DNA of 64,000 bases from positions 160,134,501 to 160,198,500 of the forward strand of contig CM057456.1 of the NCBI GenBank assembly GCA_016271365.2. Direction: 5' to 3'. A program made the translations under genes and the position numbers. The notes under the pieces are model-generated. The model searched no databases. It had not been told where the DNA came from and saw only the letters and a list, made by a program, of their open reading frames with translations. The stretch is from Neoceratodus forsteri (Eukaryota; Chordata; Ceratodontiformes; Ceratodontidae). Below are positions 44,055 through 55,219 of the stretch, one piece after another (position 1 is the first letter of the stretch; each line of letters starts with the position of its first letter).

Positions 44055-44262
44055 TTTATTTTATTCTTTGGAAACTGGATAAGGACCACTAGGCACAAGT
44101 GCCTGTTTTCAGGGGTGGTCTGGGAGCAGTTGGGAAGGTTAAGTGACTTGTTCAGTCACACAGTATGCAACTGGAAGTTGTGGGAATCAAACCCAGGTCT
44201 GCTGGATGTACCAAGCTCATTCACAGATTGTTACTATAACCTCTAGGCTCTACTGCCAGCCC
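44055..44262 (-). mobile_element. MIR-like tRNA-derived SINE
   Basis: Third copy. The minus strand contains GGGTTTGATTCCC and a GTGTGACTGAACAAGTCACT core with small changes, and an A-box region CCTAGAGGTTATAG. Confidence 0.75.
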
Positions 44263-44387
44263 CTAGCAAGAACCTAATGAGTCTTTCAATACAGCTTTCC
44301 CCACAAATACTCTGCCCAGTTTCTCTGTCATTCCTTCTCTATGGCATAAGTGCACTGCATTCTTTCTAGGTTCTGGTTCTGATCTGT

Positions 44388-45105
44388 TTAAAAAAAATCA
44401 GAACATTTTGTAGCAGACTGGGGGTGGGTACCACGCCTAGTTGAACTTTTCCCTCTCCTCAGGTTTTGAGGTGTTTGAAGTATTTTCAGGATTGCCCAGA
44501 CTCGAAGGCCCCTGATTGGGGCAAGTAGGGGAGCATGGGAGGTAGATGGTTGTGGTTCCCTGACACGTACATCAGCTTCTGTCAAAGTATTATCCGCAGA
44601 GGAAGTTGGGACAGCTAGAGAATGGTCCTCATACAGTTCCACAAGTGTACTCGGAGCGGTGATATTTTTAATATTACAACCTTCCCCCATATTACCACCA
44701 TAATCACTTATTGAAAGGGAAGAGGAAGGCAGTCGTACAAAACTTCATCCCCCCCCCCCAGGATTCTCACCTGCTGTATTCTTGGCTTCAGTAGAATTCT
44801 AGCACACAAATCCACTGGCATGTTTTACTCTGACTCAGCCATTTCGCTTCCCCCTTCTGTCTCTCTGTTCTGAGCAGCATTCCCATAACACACAGCCCTG
44901 CGTACTTTCTCAGTGGCAGCATTCTGCTGGTGGCAGTTCATGGATTAAAGCACCCTAACACCATTTTCCCTGCAGTCATTTCAGTGTCTCTTCAGTCCAC
45001 TGCAGCAGCCATTTTAAATGTTGGGCTGCTCGGTTGTGAGTCCCAGGTCAAGTCCCAGGAAGGATCCGGGACTCAGAGCCCTGCCATCATTTTTATCCAA
45101 AATTG
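44388..45105 (-). repeat. Unclassified interspersed repeat, copy 1
   Basis: The left part (44,388-44,690) has a minus-strand frame of 100 codons starting MGEGCNIKNITAPSTLVELY, with no motif I know. The right part (45,022-45,105) contains GGCTGCTCGGTTGTGAGTCC and GGATCCGGGACTCAGAGCCC, nearly repeated at 49,925-50,003. The structure suggests the 5' region and ORF1 start of a LINE, but this is a guess. Confidence 0.4.
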
Positions 45106-46584
45106 TATCCACGTTTTAGTCGTCCAAGGTTCCTTTTTATTTAACTTTTATCAGTTAAAAATAAGCAGAGGAGTGAGACAATGTGGATTACTATGAACAA
45201 AGTCAAACAGAAAAAAGTCTCAATCTACCCTTGATGAATGAAACAAAAATCTTCTTCTTCAAACTTGGTTTATTGTTTTTTATAATTCCATATTTTTTCT
45301 CATACTCCTTATTTATGTTGTGTACTGTAACGTTTCAGAACTGTTTAAGTTCCTTCCTCAGACTTGAAGCTTACTTCCATTTATCTAAATCAAACAAAAT
45401 ATAAGATTTGTTTTTTAATATATACTTATAAATCTTATTGTTTATATTTATTGTCATTCTTTTTGATATTTTGTATATAATATTTATTTATTTATTTATT
45501 TATTTATTCATTTAATACAGGTGGAACTGACCTGATAAACCTTTAATTCTAAGACATATCTTAATCTCTGTAATCAGCGTGGGGTGCTAAGTTCTTTGCC
45601 AGTAAATTTTCTCAATGCTTCATTGTCTAAAATGAAGAAACATTATCTTAGTTAATTACAACTACAAAGACTTCTTTCCATTATTTTATATAGGTTTTTG
45701 TGTATTTTGGCATCTTACTTGTAGTTAATAGGGGGCAAAATATTCGTCATACCAAAGCCCTCTTGTGTAGTTAGTGCCTTCAGTATGTTCTCTAAATCAA
45801 ATTGAACAACATCATTTGGTGAAGTTTCAGACTTGTTGATTTCCAACTCCTTTTTTAAAAAAAGAACAATGTCTGTGAGCAGAAAACTTTGCTCTTCCTA
45901 TCTGTGCCCCACTCTTTGTTTAATTCTCTCATTCGGAGGTTCACATATACTTGGCAAAGAACGCTGCTACTCCTACCACCATTACACGCCACTCTGTTGT
46001 AGTATGAAGTTGTACTACCACCTTTCCAGGTGAAGAAGAAGAGCCGGGCCGCTAGGCTGCACGCCTGTTAGTGTGCTGACATCATACCTGACATCACCTG
46101 GTAAGCCCAGTCATTAAAGAAACTTGCTGGAGCAAAAGAAAACTTCCAGAAAGTCCCCTTCTCCTTGATTTGTGTTTACAAACCTTTTGTTGAAAAAATC
46201 CATTTCTCAATTCTAAATCCTTTGGATCTTTTATATTTACACTAATCACATTTTTATGTATATTTTACATTTCTATCCAGATACTTTCTCCTTTATTCTA
46301 TTCCTCAAATAATATATATTTATATCATATTGCAGTGTTTTTAAACACATATGCAAGTGCCTTTTATTAGACAAAAGGGCAAATTACTGTGCTTCAATCA
46401 AGTAAGATGAACTGCACTCTGATTCTGGAAAGAGCAAAGTTGGGCAGGCTAAAGAGAAAATAACTGTGCTCCAAATAATAACAAGCATTTATGCTTTATG
46501 TTTGTTTGCTGGCATTGGCATTGGTAGTGTAGAAGTTACAGAGCTGCATAACAGAAATGGCAGTGAAGTAGTGAACTGAAGCCA
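45106..46584. other. AT-rich spacer with an ATTT microsatellite
   Basis: Mostly AT-rich, with a (TTTA)n run at 45,481-45,508. No coding trace, terminal repeat or known element was recognised. Confidence 0.5.
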
Positions 46585-46935
46585 ACCCCACCACCACCCT
46601 GCAGAGAGTGACAGGCGTTGGGGTGTGCCTTTGGGTCGTCAGGCATAACGGCCACGCCATTTCACCACACCCTACCCTGCAGACACTGACAAGTGTCACG
46701 GTGTGCCTTGGGGTCTTTGGCCCTTATGCGCACCCCATTCCATCAGGAAATACAGTGAGATGTGTGCGGTATAGGAGAATGGGGTGAACTTTGGGGCCGA
46801 AGAGTCCAAGGCATACCTCGATGCCTCTCACTGGCTGCAGGGTGTGGAATGGTATGAGCATTACAGGCAAGAATCCCAAGTCACACCCCTGATGCCTGTC
46901 ATTCTCTACAGGGTGGGGTGTTATGGTTGGAAACC
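46585..46935. repeat. Cluster of four related repeats, two in each orientation
   Basis: Units of about 80-90 bp carry CCCTGCAGAGAGTGACAGGC and GTGTGCCTTGGGG-like blocks. Two are direct (about 46,590 and 46,672). Two are inverted (about 46,775-46,850 and 46,850-46,930). They form an interrupted palindrome next to the longer tandem array. Confidence 0.6.
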
Positions 46936-46952
46936 CTAACACCTCAGGCATT

Positions 46953-48370
46953 CGTTGGTATTTTCACTCCAAATTTTGAACATGTTTTTTTGTGACCCCC
47001 ACCTCATGAACAGTGGCAATATCAATTTGTTAGCCGAAAGCTGCTTATGCACAGCGACTACGGCATTTAGCACCACAGGTGCAAAAACACATTCCGAACA
47101 GGATGTGAAAAATGACAGCTATACTGTTCATGGGGAGGTGTAAAAAATAGCAATGTTGCAAATTTGCAGTAAAAATATTACAAAAACTGGTGAAGTCACG
47201 AGCGTGCATAGAAACTGTGCATCGCACACCCGTAATGTAATTAGTTTGGGGATTTTTTACAGCAGATTGTCAACACAGGCATTTTGGGACCTCTGATCAT
47301 GAACAGTGTCACTGTGATTTTCTTTATCTGTCCCGAACAATAATTTCCCACAGCGACCACGCATCTCTGCGCTGAAAGTGTGAAAACACATTTCGGCCAT
47401 GTTGTGAAAAATGACAGCTGTACTGTTCATAAGGAAGTGTGGAAAAATCCCACTGGTGAAAATCTGGACTGAAAATATTACAAAGTCATGAACTTACGAT
47501 GGTGCGTGGAAACTGCGCAATGCTCACTCGTAACACAGTCATTTTATGGACTTTTGTCACCAAATTTTCAACATAGCCATTTTAAGACCTCTGCTCATGA
47601 ACAGTGTAACTGTGATTTTCTTAATCTGTCCCAAACATTGCTTTTGCACACCGACTGCACCTTTGTTGATCGACTGCACCAATGTTGATCTAAGGTCAGA
47701 AGGGACTCTACATGTGCGGAAACACATTTTGGGTGACATGTGAAAAATGGCAGCTGTACTGTTCATAAGGAAGTGTAATAAAATGGCAATGTGGAAAATC
47801 TGGAGTGAAAATATAGAAAATTCGCAAACTTACTGCGTGTGTAGGAACTCATCGCAAAAGCGCTAAAACAGTCATTTCTAGGAATTTTTCACCAAATTTC
47901 AACATAGCCATTTAAGACCGCTGCTCATGAACAGTGTCACTGTGTTTTCTTAATGTGTCCCATACATTGATTTAGCACACTCTCGCCATTGTGCACTATG
48001 GGCAGGAAACACGTTTTGGACAAGATGTGAAAAATGACAGCTGTACTGCTCATAAGGAGGTGTGGTAAATGGCAATGTTGAAAATCTGGGGTGAAAATAT
48101 TGAAAATTCCGCGAACTTCACAGTGTGCGCAGGAACTAGCAGCAGCTCGTAAAACAGTCATTTTAGAATTTTCCACCAAATTTTCAACATAGGCTTTTGA
48201 GAGCCCACCTATGAACAGTGGCAGTGTCGTTTTGGTTACTCGGCCCGAAAGGTTACTTGGCGCGTGACTGCGAAATCACAGGGCCAGTTACTCATGACAG
48301 TGACAGCATTCATAAGAGAAGGGGTCCCAAAACCCCATGTTGAAAATTTGGTGCAAAATTCAAAAATGCC
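46953..48370. repeat. Tandem array of about 300-bp units
   Basis: About four and a half units. The marker GTGAAAAATGACAGCT-like, followed by ACTGTTCAT, starts at 47,105, 47,404, 47,740 and 48,027 (periods 299, 336, 287). Each unit also has CATGAACAGTG and ACATTTT/ACACATTCCG-like blocks. The third unit carries a small internal duplication (GATCGACTGCACC, near 47,669). The units are diverged, so the array is old. Confidence 0.82.
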
Positions 48371-48599
48371 TGAGATATGCAGCAAGTTGAAAAACCCTAT
48401 CTATCCCATTATACAGCTTACGGCATTTCCTCAGTTCGCGGTCGGCTTTGAAGGTGCAGACATGTTTCGGTCCACGAAGATCATCGGCGGAGTCTGGAGG
48501 TAAGTATGGGGTGAGGGGGTGTGGGGAGGCAGGGTGCGCAGTGGGTGGGCACGGGTGGGGCAGAACACCGAGGACCGTCTTCAAGTTTCAGGTGTTTTT

Positions 48600-48900
48600 A
48601 AATTATGACGGCGGGGCGTTTGCCATGCTGGGGTGGGCTCCCAGCACGGCACAGGGCGGCTGGTGGGGGCATGGAGCGGCCGGGGGATTGAGCACCCCGC
48701 TGGCGACAGCATGTGTTGTCACGCTGGGGTGGGCTCCCAGTGTGGCACCTTGCTGGGGGAACCAGTGGAGCCGCGGGGATTGGGCACCCCGTCGGCTATA
48801 CAGTGTGTGTGTGTGGAGCGAACACGCAGTATGCGTGCGTGTGTTTTAATGTGGGGGCGCGCGCAGGCAGGCGATATCTTATCGCTGCTCACTGAAGCAT
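48600..48900. repeat. GC-rich pair of units of about 97 bp
   Basis: The block GCTGGGGTGGGCTCCCAG starts at about 48,627 and again at 48,724; GATTGAGCACCCCG / GATTGGGCACCCCG follow in each. After it there is a GT run (48,801-48,815) and a CGCG-rich segment. No coding trace. Confidence 0.55.
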
Positions 48901-49099
48901 AGCTCCCCTTTCAACTATGCGCCACTGCATTTTGTCTGCTGTCATAGACAGCTCAGCAGGCATTGGAGAACTGCGGCCGCGCCTGCAAACACACTGCCTG
49001 AATTGGAAGAGGGCTGCCACACCTCCGAAAACTCGGATGATGGCACTATGTTTCTTGCACATACGTGCAAGCAAACATAAAAAATGAAATGAGCTACGC

Positions 49100-49517
49100 C
49101 CTAAATTATAAGGATAGCAGACTTGGGCATGTATCCGTAAAGATGTAAAAAGACTTCTGTGTATAGGGAACAAGTGTAAAGGATCAAAAATGGGAGAAAA
49201 AGGGGTTTCACCCATCAGGATTCCAGAGGGTTGGGGGGGTGATAAGAAAAAAGATAGAGAACCGAAACTGACAGTGACTGGTGGGCGTCAAACCAGATAT
49301 ACCAGTGATATCTCCTCTATGAAAAGGGAATTCTTCTTGCATTCTAAATAGATGTTAATCCCAGTGACAGTGTGCACTAGAAAAGATAGGAGAGTTAGGA
49401 TTTATGCCAAATGAAGGAAATGTAGTGGAAATAAATGAAGGAAAAGAGTGAAGGCAGATTTCATGAAATCTCTGAGAGATTGAGTTTTTTGAATAAGTGC
49501 ATGCACCAGATGCTGTA
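49100..49517 (-). other. Possible 3' flank of the GIY-YIG Penelope fragment
   Basis: A-rich minus-strand downstream sequence of the GIY-YIG gene. It holds no known motif, and its end is not defined. Confidence 0.3.
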
Positions 49518-49860
49518 TTATTCAAATGCAGTCCAGATTAAATTTTCATTGAGTCCATATCTTGGTATATGTGTCCTTAAGGTGTAAATCCACCATGCTT
49601 CTCTTCTTAACAGAGTTGATTCCCTGTTGCCACCGTGTGGGTTTTCCAATATTCTCTCTAGTCCATAGAATCTCAAGCTGGATATGGGGTGATGATGTTC
49701 TATAAAATGTCTTGCTAGGGGTGATCTCACATCCATGCTTCTGATATTGCTTTTATGTTCTGTTATGCATTGTTTTAATGGTCTTGTTGTCTCTCCAATG
49801 TAATAAAGGGTACAGGGACACGTTATGCAATATACCACATATTCGTTCTACAGGTGATAA
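49518..49860 (-). pseudogene. Penelope-like element: GIY-YIG endonuclease end
   Basis: Penelope-like elements end in a GIY-YIG nuclease that cuts the target DNA. This minus-strand frame (49,518-49,838) reads VYCITCPCTLYYIGETTRPL, in which CxC...LYYIGET corresponds to the GIY-YIG signature. It continues with RITEHKSNI-like ITEHKSNIRSMDVRSP, LARHFIEHH, and RREAWWIYTLRTHIPRYGLN at the end. The stop is at 49,518. Only the C-terminal module is present; RT is missing, so this is a 5'-truncated copy. It is nearly open, hence fairly recent. Confidence 0.83.
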
Positions 49861-49924
49861 AAGTCCTTATAGTGTATTCTCTGTCATTCCAGGTGCTTTT
49901 CATTACTTTAGTTTTCTGTCCACT

Positions 49925-50003
49925 ATTTTATATGTTGGGCTGCTCAGCTGTGAGTCCCAGGAAGGATCCGGGACCCAGAGCCCTGCCATCATTTTTATTC
50001 AGC
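49925..50003 (-). repeat. Unclassified interspersed repeat, copy 2 fragment
   Basis: ATGTTGGGCTGCTCAGCTGT and AGGAAGGATCCGGGACCCAG match 45,022-45,105. The upstream minus-strand part (50,004-50,575) has a short frame MEDPKTVEEEVVQQTVELF of unknown family. Confidence 0.45.
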
Positions 50004-50574
50004 CAGCACAGAGTAAAGCTTGATCTGGTGTCTATGGTTACTCTGGCTCCTGCTCGTTCTGTGACCGTAGGTGAAAAGATTAATTGATGTATCTCTGTGC
50101 GGGCAGCTCCCTCTGATCTCTCACTAGCTGATTCTCAGCTTCTGTCTGCTCCCTGTCAACCTCTAACTCTGAAGTGCTAGCAGTCTCTGGTGTTTGTTCT
50201 GTTGGAATATGCTGCCAGCCCTCGGAACTTTTCCTGTGTCAGGATGCCGCCTTTCATTTTCCATATCTCTCCTCATCTTTGGATAGGAGTGTTGTCAGCA
50301 TTTTTCTTCTTTCACCCATCTCCATTTCAAGCTGCTCTTCAGCTGCAGCTGTATCTATAGCTGTAGTCTCAGGTATGTCGGTTATCCATTCCTGCCAGCT
50401 GAGGTACATTTTTCTCTGGCTCTGGGTCCAGTGCTCGGTTCATCATTACAATCTCATTCTCCTTGGGGACTTTGGCTAGGAGGGAGAACAACTCCACAGT
50501 CTGCTGCACAACTTCCTCCTCTACAGTCTTGGGATCTTCCATCTTGGAATGAGAGCCAACAGCACCCCCTTCCA

Positions 50575-53480
50575 AGAGCAGATGAAATAATAAATGTTAA
50601 CACAGAGAACCCTAAGAAGCAAGCAATTAACATCATAAATCTAACGGATATAGCTTTAACTGAAGTACAAACCAAGGTACTCTCAAAAGGGTTTTCATTT
50701 GTGCTGACCCCACAACCAGCTTTATTCAAAGTAAAAGTTGACACTTTCAAATTAACCTGAAAGTTAAAACAGACATCATTTTGCGAAGAAACAGACCACT
50801 ATGCATCATTTGGGTTCTGCCACAATGGGGTTTTTAGAAGAAGGACTGAAGAATGCTGCATTCACAGTAACAGGACAACAAGGACACATTATCACTGCTA
50901 GCCAAGTCCAAACACAAGTGGGATTTTGATAGATGCCAATTCTGAGGAGACAGAGCCTTCTGATTCTGTCCTGGATATCAAAATTTGAACACTGATATTG
51001 ATATTAGTGACTGGCTGGATTTATCAGAACTATTACATGAAGCTGATGATTTGTTTGCCGACCAACCCAGCTAAACCGGTGCAGAGAGTGGGAGTAAGTT
51101 TAAAATTAAGTCCTTTTTTTTTTTACTTTTATTTATGCACTGTACTCACGGGGAAACACTCTCAGGCCTCCACCTAACCTCGCCACTCTACCTCCGAGCC
51201 TGAAACTCTCCAACCCCTGGCACCAGCCCAGTGATCCCCCCGGCTCTGAGCCCCCCTGAGGTAGGGCCGCCCTTTCCTCCCAGGGTGCTCTATCTACAAT
51301 TTGGCAGGCCAGGCTGGTCTGGGCCCAGGGGTGGATGGAGTCTGGCTGATGGAGTGTGGTGGTGGGCAGTGGTGCCGTCGCCTATCCCCGTGGACGGGGA
51401 TTTCCTGCCTTTTTTTTTTTATTTCCCCTGGAGAGGCGACATGCAATGGCGTCTGCGCCAGCTGCCCTGCTGGCGTCTGCTGCTCTCCCGCCCTTACAAC
51501 TCTGGCTGGTGATCTGTTGTAATCAATCTCCATTGGGGTTGCAAGGACTACCAAGCGGCCTGAAACCCTCCCCAGGGAGAGGAGAGCAGTCCTCCGGTCA
51601 CTCAATCCTCTTCCTCCCCTGCCGACCCCCGACTCCCCGAGCTCATTCACGAGCCCGGGTGGCCGGTGTGGCGTCCAGCGCCTCAACCCTCAGCGCCACT
51701 GGGCTGGCTTCCTAAGTCCCTTTTTGTTCGCAGGTTTTTGGTCTTGCCACTACAACATTTGGAAAACTGTTACTTAATGAAATGGAATTGTTATTTAACA
51801 ACTCACCCACTGGGTTTAACAACAAATTAAGTGCTGCAGAGAGTAGGGCACTAACAAAACTTGAAAATTTGCAAACTTTAAAAAAAAAAAATCAGATAAA
51901 GGTGACAACATAGTCATGATTTGAGAATAATTCTGTTACAGTAAATGTATGGAACTATTAAAGAAAATTGTCTGAAATTGTGCAATGACCCCACCAGTCA
52001 CTTTCAAAGTGAGTTGTTTCAATTTGTTGAACTCTTACAGAGGCATGGGTAGATAACAGGGTCAGAAGCAGAATTCATCAAGGCTACCCACTTTCATATT
52101 CTCATATTTTCATATTTTTCATATTTTCATATTCTCCCAAAGACCCATAAAAACACTGTAGATTCCCCAGGATGGCCAGTCGTCACAGGCGTGGGGTCAC
52201 TGATGGAAAATCTATCCATGTTTGTGAACAGTTTTTTTACAGCCTTATGTTTGTAAACTGAAATCACAGATAAGAGACAGCATGGACCTTCTAGGGAAAC
52301 TCAGAGGTTTCATTTGGAATTTACAGTATAGCTGGGTCACCATAGACAGGTCCAGCTTATACACATCAATTTGATATGCTCAAGGTCTGGAAGCAGTTAA
52401 GTTCTTTTTATCTGACTATGCTGATGTCCCATGTGCTTTCCTACTAAGAGCCCTTAAATTTAGCTTAACACACAACTTCTGTCAGTTTGACAAAGACTTG
52501 TATCTTCAGGTGTGTGGTAATCTATTTGTGGGCTTTTAGGAGGAGAATTTCATCTACAGTGCCTGCAACAAGAAGTACCCGGATCATATTCAGCTATGGT
52601 TAAGGTTTACTGGTGATATTATTGTTGTCTGTAATGGAGACAATAATAAAATACCAGAATTACTGGAATACCAGAATAACAATTCTTTGAACTTAATGTT
52701 TACCTATGAAACAGGTAAGATATCAATAACATTTCTAGATCTTAAATTAACAGGGACACTAGTTCATGTAATATCCACTGATGGGTTTAGAAAAGACACA
52801 GCAGCTAATTCTGTTCTTCAAGCCAGTAGTGCCCATCTCAAATGGTTAGTTTCGTCCATACTATATGGGAAATTACTGTGACTCTGATGTAATTGTTCTG
52901 ATGACCAGGTATTTTTTTAACAGGCCAATGAGATGAAAAACAGATTTTTCCAGCTGGTGCTATAACCAGACAATGTTGGAGGTGGCATTTCAGAAAGTTT
53001 TAACATTAGAGAGAGATGAGCTACTAATTGCCAAAAAATTGGTATTGAGATTTTGGGGCCACTGACTCTGAACCCCCCCCCCCCCGGTAACATCTGTTAC
53101 TAAATACAGCCCAACAGCTGACTGAGTGAATGGGCCTGTACACAAATTTTGGCCTGTTCTCTTTACTGATTCAGTTTTAAAGGAGACCACTGCCCCAAAA
53201 CATAGGGTTACCTTTAGCACGGGCAGGAGTATGGAGACAAACTTATGCACAACTACTTGGTGGCTGAGGAAAAATCAAGGGAGGGGCTGAGCTGGCTCAG
53301 AAAAAAATCCCATGGTTTTTTAAATGTGCCAAATACAGCATGTGTAAATGTGCTCATATGGGAGACAAATTTATTACTGAGGGCAAAGGTTTTGAGATCA
53401 AGCAGTTTACTTATGCAACTCCCCTTTTCTGACTGTCACTCCAAGTAATCTTTCAGGGTACCTGGTCTCAGATCTTAAGT
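50575..53480 (+). pseudogene. Penelope-like reverse transcriptase, interrupted
   Basis: The N-terminal part reads LSKGFSFVLTPQPALFKVKV (about 50,665-50,730) and LNTDIDISDWLDL (about 50,992-51,030). After the retroposon insertion (51,114-51,712) it resumes with LSAAESRALTKLENLQTLKK and SDKGDNIV (about 51,826-51,916). Then come DSLMENLSMFVNSF-like blocks (52,200-52,240) and, at the catalytic site, LRFTGDIIVVC instead of the family's YIDD box (52,601-52,636). TYETGKISITFLDLKLTG follows (52,703-52,757). Near 53,315-53,370, FFKCAKYSMCKCAHMGDKF has the CxC region before the endonuclease, which is lost. Many stops make it inactive. Confidence 0.78.
51114..51712 (-). mobile_element. GC-rich A-tailed retroposon, copy 2
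   Basis: Minus-strand copy of the element at 33,588-34,167. It begins at 51,712 (GCCAGCCCAGTGGCGCTGAG on the minus strand) and ends in an A-rich tail (poly-T on the plus strand at 51,114-51,124). The exact 7-bp repeat TAAGTCC flanks it (51,107-51,113 and 51,713-51,719). It sits inside the Penelope-like gene, whose protein pattern continues on both sides. Confidence 0.72.
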
Positions 53481-53604
53481 TTGCCTAGCTAGTGTTTATC
53501 TACATTGCTAATTCACACTCTCAATGTTTTCAGTGCCTTTGTGTACCAATTCAGTTTTGCAATGCCGGTCTCCCTGCGTGGTCTGGCATCTTTGTACTAT
53601 GTCT

Positions 53605-53605
53605 C

Positions 53606-53669
<64 letters not shown>
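53605..53669. repeat. (GT)n(TA)n microsatellite
   Basis: A run of GT (53,605-53,620) followed directly by TA repeats (53,621-53,669). Confidence 0.97.
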
Positions 53670-53672
<3 letters not shown>

Positions 53673-54791
53673 AACGGCTGCTGCACTGTTTTAATGGTGC
53701 CTGTGAACATGTAAATACACTTTTTTCATTGTGTCTCCTGTTTGATTGCTATCACGTGGAGCCTTTGTAAAGGAGTCTCTGACTCAAAGGTGTGTAATTC
53801 TGAAATATTAACAAATAAATAAATAAATAAAATGAATCAATATGACATGTACCACGACCTTTGTGGTATATGTATGCTGGTGTTCCCGTAGCCTTCTTTA
53901 TTTTGGCAGGACCATTAGTCCTGTAAAATTCCACATACAGGAATGCACTAGGGCAATCATTAATGTCAACCAAACGATGCACTTGGTGCCAATTTCTTTA
54001 AAGCCCGTAGATTGACACTAGACTGCATGAACTTTATAGCCTTCAAACACATTCTCAGACATCTAATGGGAGGGGATAGACTGCACACTCTTTTACAAAA
54101 GGAAACAAAGTGGATTACTACTAAAAAAATGCTTTTCCAAGTGGCTTGAATGAAGAAGTGAATTTCACTCCATTTTTATAAATATTGTGCAAGAAGGTGG
54201 GGTTGCTGTGCCTAGGATTGTTGGATTACTGTATGTAACACCCAGAGTGTAAACCCCAGATAACATTTCTTTGTGTTTCCTTTCTGTAGATTTTACCACA
54301 TGTGGAATCTGCACAGACTTGGACCAGGAATCACCGATGATAGCCCCCACCATCAGTACAATTCCAAACGGAGATCCTCGACTGCATCCCGTCTGGCTTT
54401 AGATCCCCAGTTCCTTACCTAAATTGGACTGGGGGAGGGAACTTCTCTATGTATACTTCTTCCCTGACCCCAATCTACAGTCTTGTAACTTTCTGCCATA
54501 TTTTTCTCTTCGTGCCATTTTCCCTCCCCCCTTCTTCATTTTTCTATTTTTCTTTCCTTTAAACCTCCCTTCCATCGGTCTAGCTCCATTACACTGATGT
54601 TCCTTGCTAATCCTTGATTTATATTATGTCAGTTTGTGTCTTGTCCTTTTTCCTCATGCTACCACTCTTATCCTGTCTTTACATTTCCATCCATTTGAAA
54701 CTCCTCTTTATACAATATCTTGTTCTAGTCCCCTTTTACTATGTACCATTAGTTGATTCCTCTCTGTCTCTTACTTAGTAAATCAAAATAG
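53670..54791. other. Spacer, nothing recognised
   Basis: AT-rich with a small AAAT run (53,811-53,830) and a pyrimidine-rich part (54,470-54,780). No element ends or coding traces were found. Confidence 0.5.
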
Positions 54792-54920
54792 AACATTTAC
54801 GTAAGAACTTACTGTAACAGTAGATCTTCAGGGGATCTCAGTCATCAGGTCACACCATAGAAACGTCACCATCAGTGAAGCAGGATCCACATGGAAGATT
54901 TTCAGCAGTACAACTGGGTC
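54792..54920 (-). repeat. DIRS-5 right terminal repeat
   Basis: Outer end AACATTTACGTAAGAACTTA is inverted in the ICR at 55,140-55,165. Inner part GGATCTCAGTCATCAGGTCA to AGTACAACTGG is inverted at the left end. Confidence 0.87.
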
Positions 54921-55117
54921 AGGCTCCTTCCTCAGTTCTTTCCCCCAAAGACAAAGGAAGCATAGCTCTAGCCATGGGGAACCGAGGAGAGGGAGAGAGA
55001 GAGAGAGAGGTACCCAGACCTATATGAAAGGCTGCATACATCAAATAGCCAGTTCCTAGACAACAGCCTCAAGAAGGGGGATGGTGGGAGGGAAAGCAGA
55101 TCTGATGACCGAAATCC

Positions 55118-55205
55118 TCTTGAAGATCTACTGTTATGGTGAGTTCTTACATAACTGTTTTATCTTCTTCAGGGGTATCTCAGTCATCAGGTCACACCAT
55201 AGGAA
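55118..55205 (-). repeat. DIRS-5 internal complementary region
   Basis: The complement of the right end (GAAGATCTACTGTTA to ACATAACTGTT) is joined through TTT to ATCTTCTTCAGGGGTATC, which matches the left end near 62,600-62,632. Confidence 0.87.
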
Positions 55206-55219
55206 TGAGTCCCAAGCAG

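Noticed and set aside
46953..48370. Tandem array considered as a CRISPR array
   Set aside because: Units are about 300 bp, diverged, without short constant repeats and unique spacers, and the DNA is eukaryotic.
49931..50023. Possible LTR beginning at the GGATCCGGGAC block
   Set aside because: No TG...CA ends, no target duplication and no second LTR were seen; left as an unclassified repeat.
53608..53745. Frame with a run of alternating Tyr and Ile
   Set aside because: It is just translation of the TA microsatellite.
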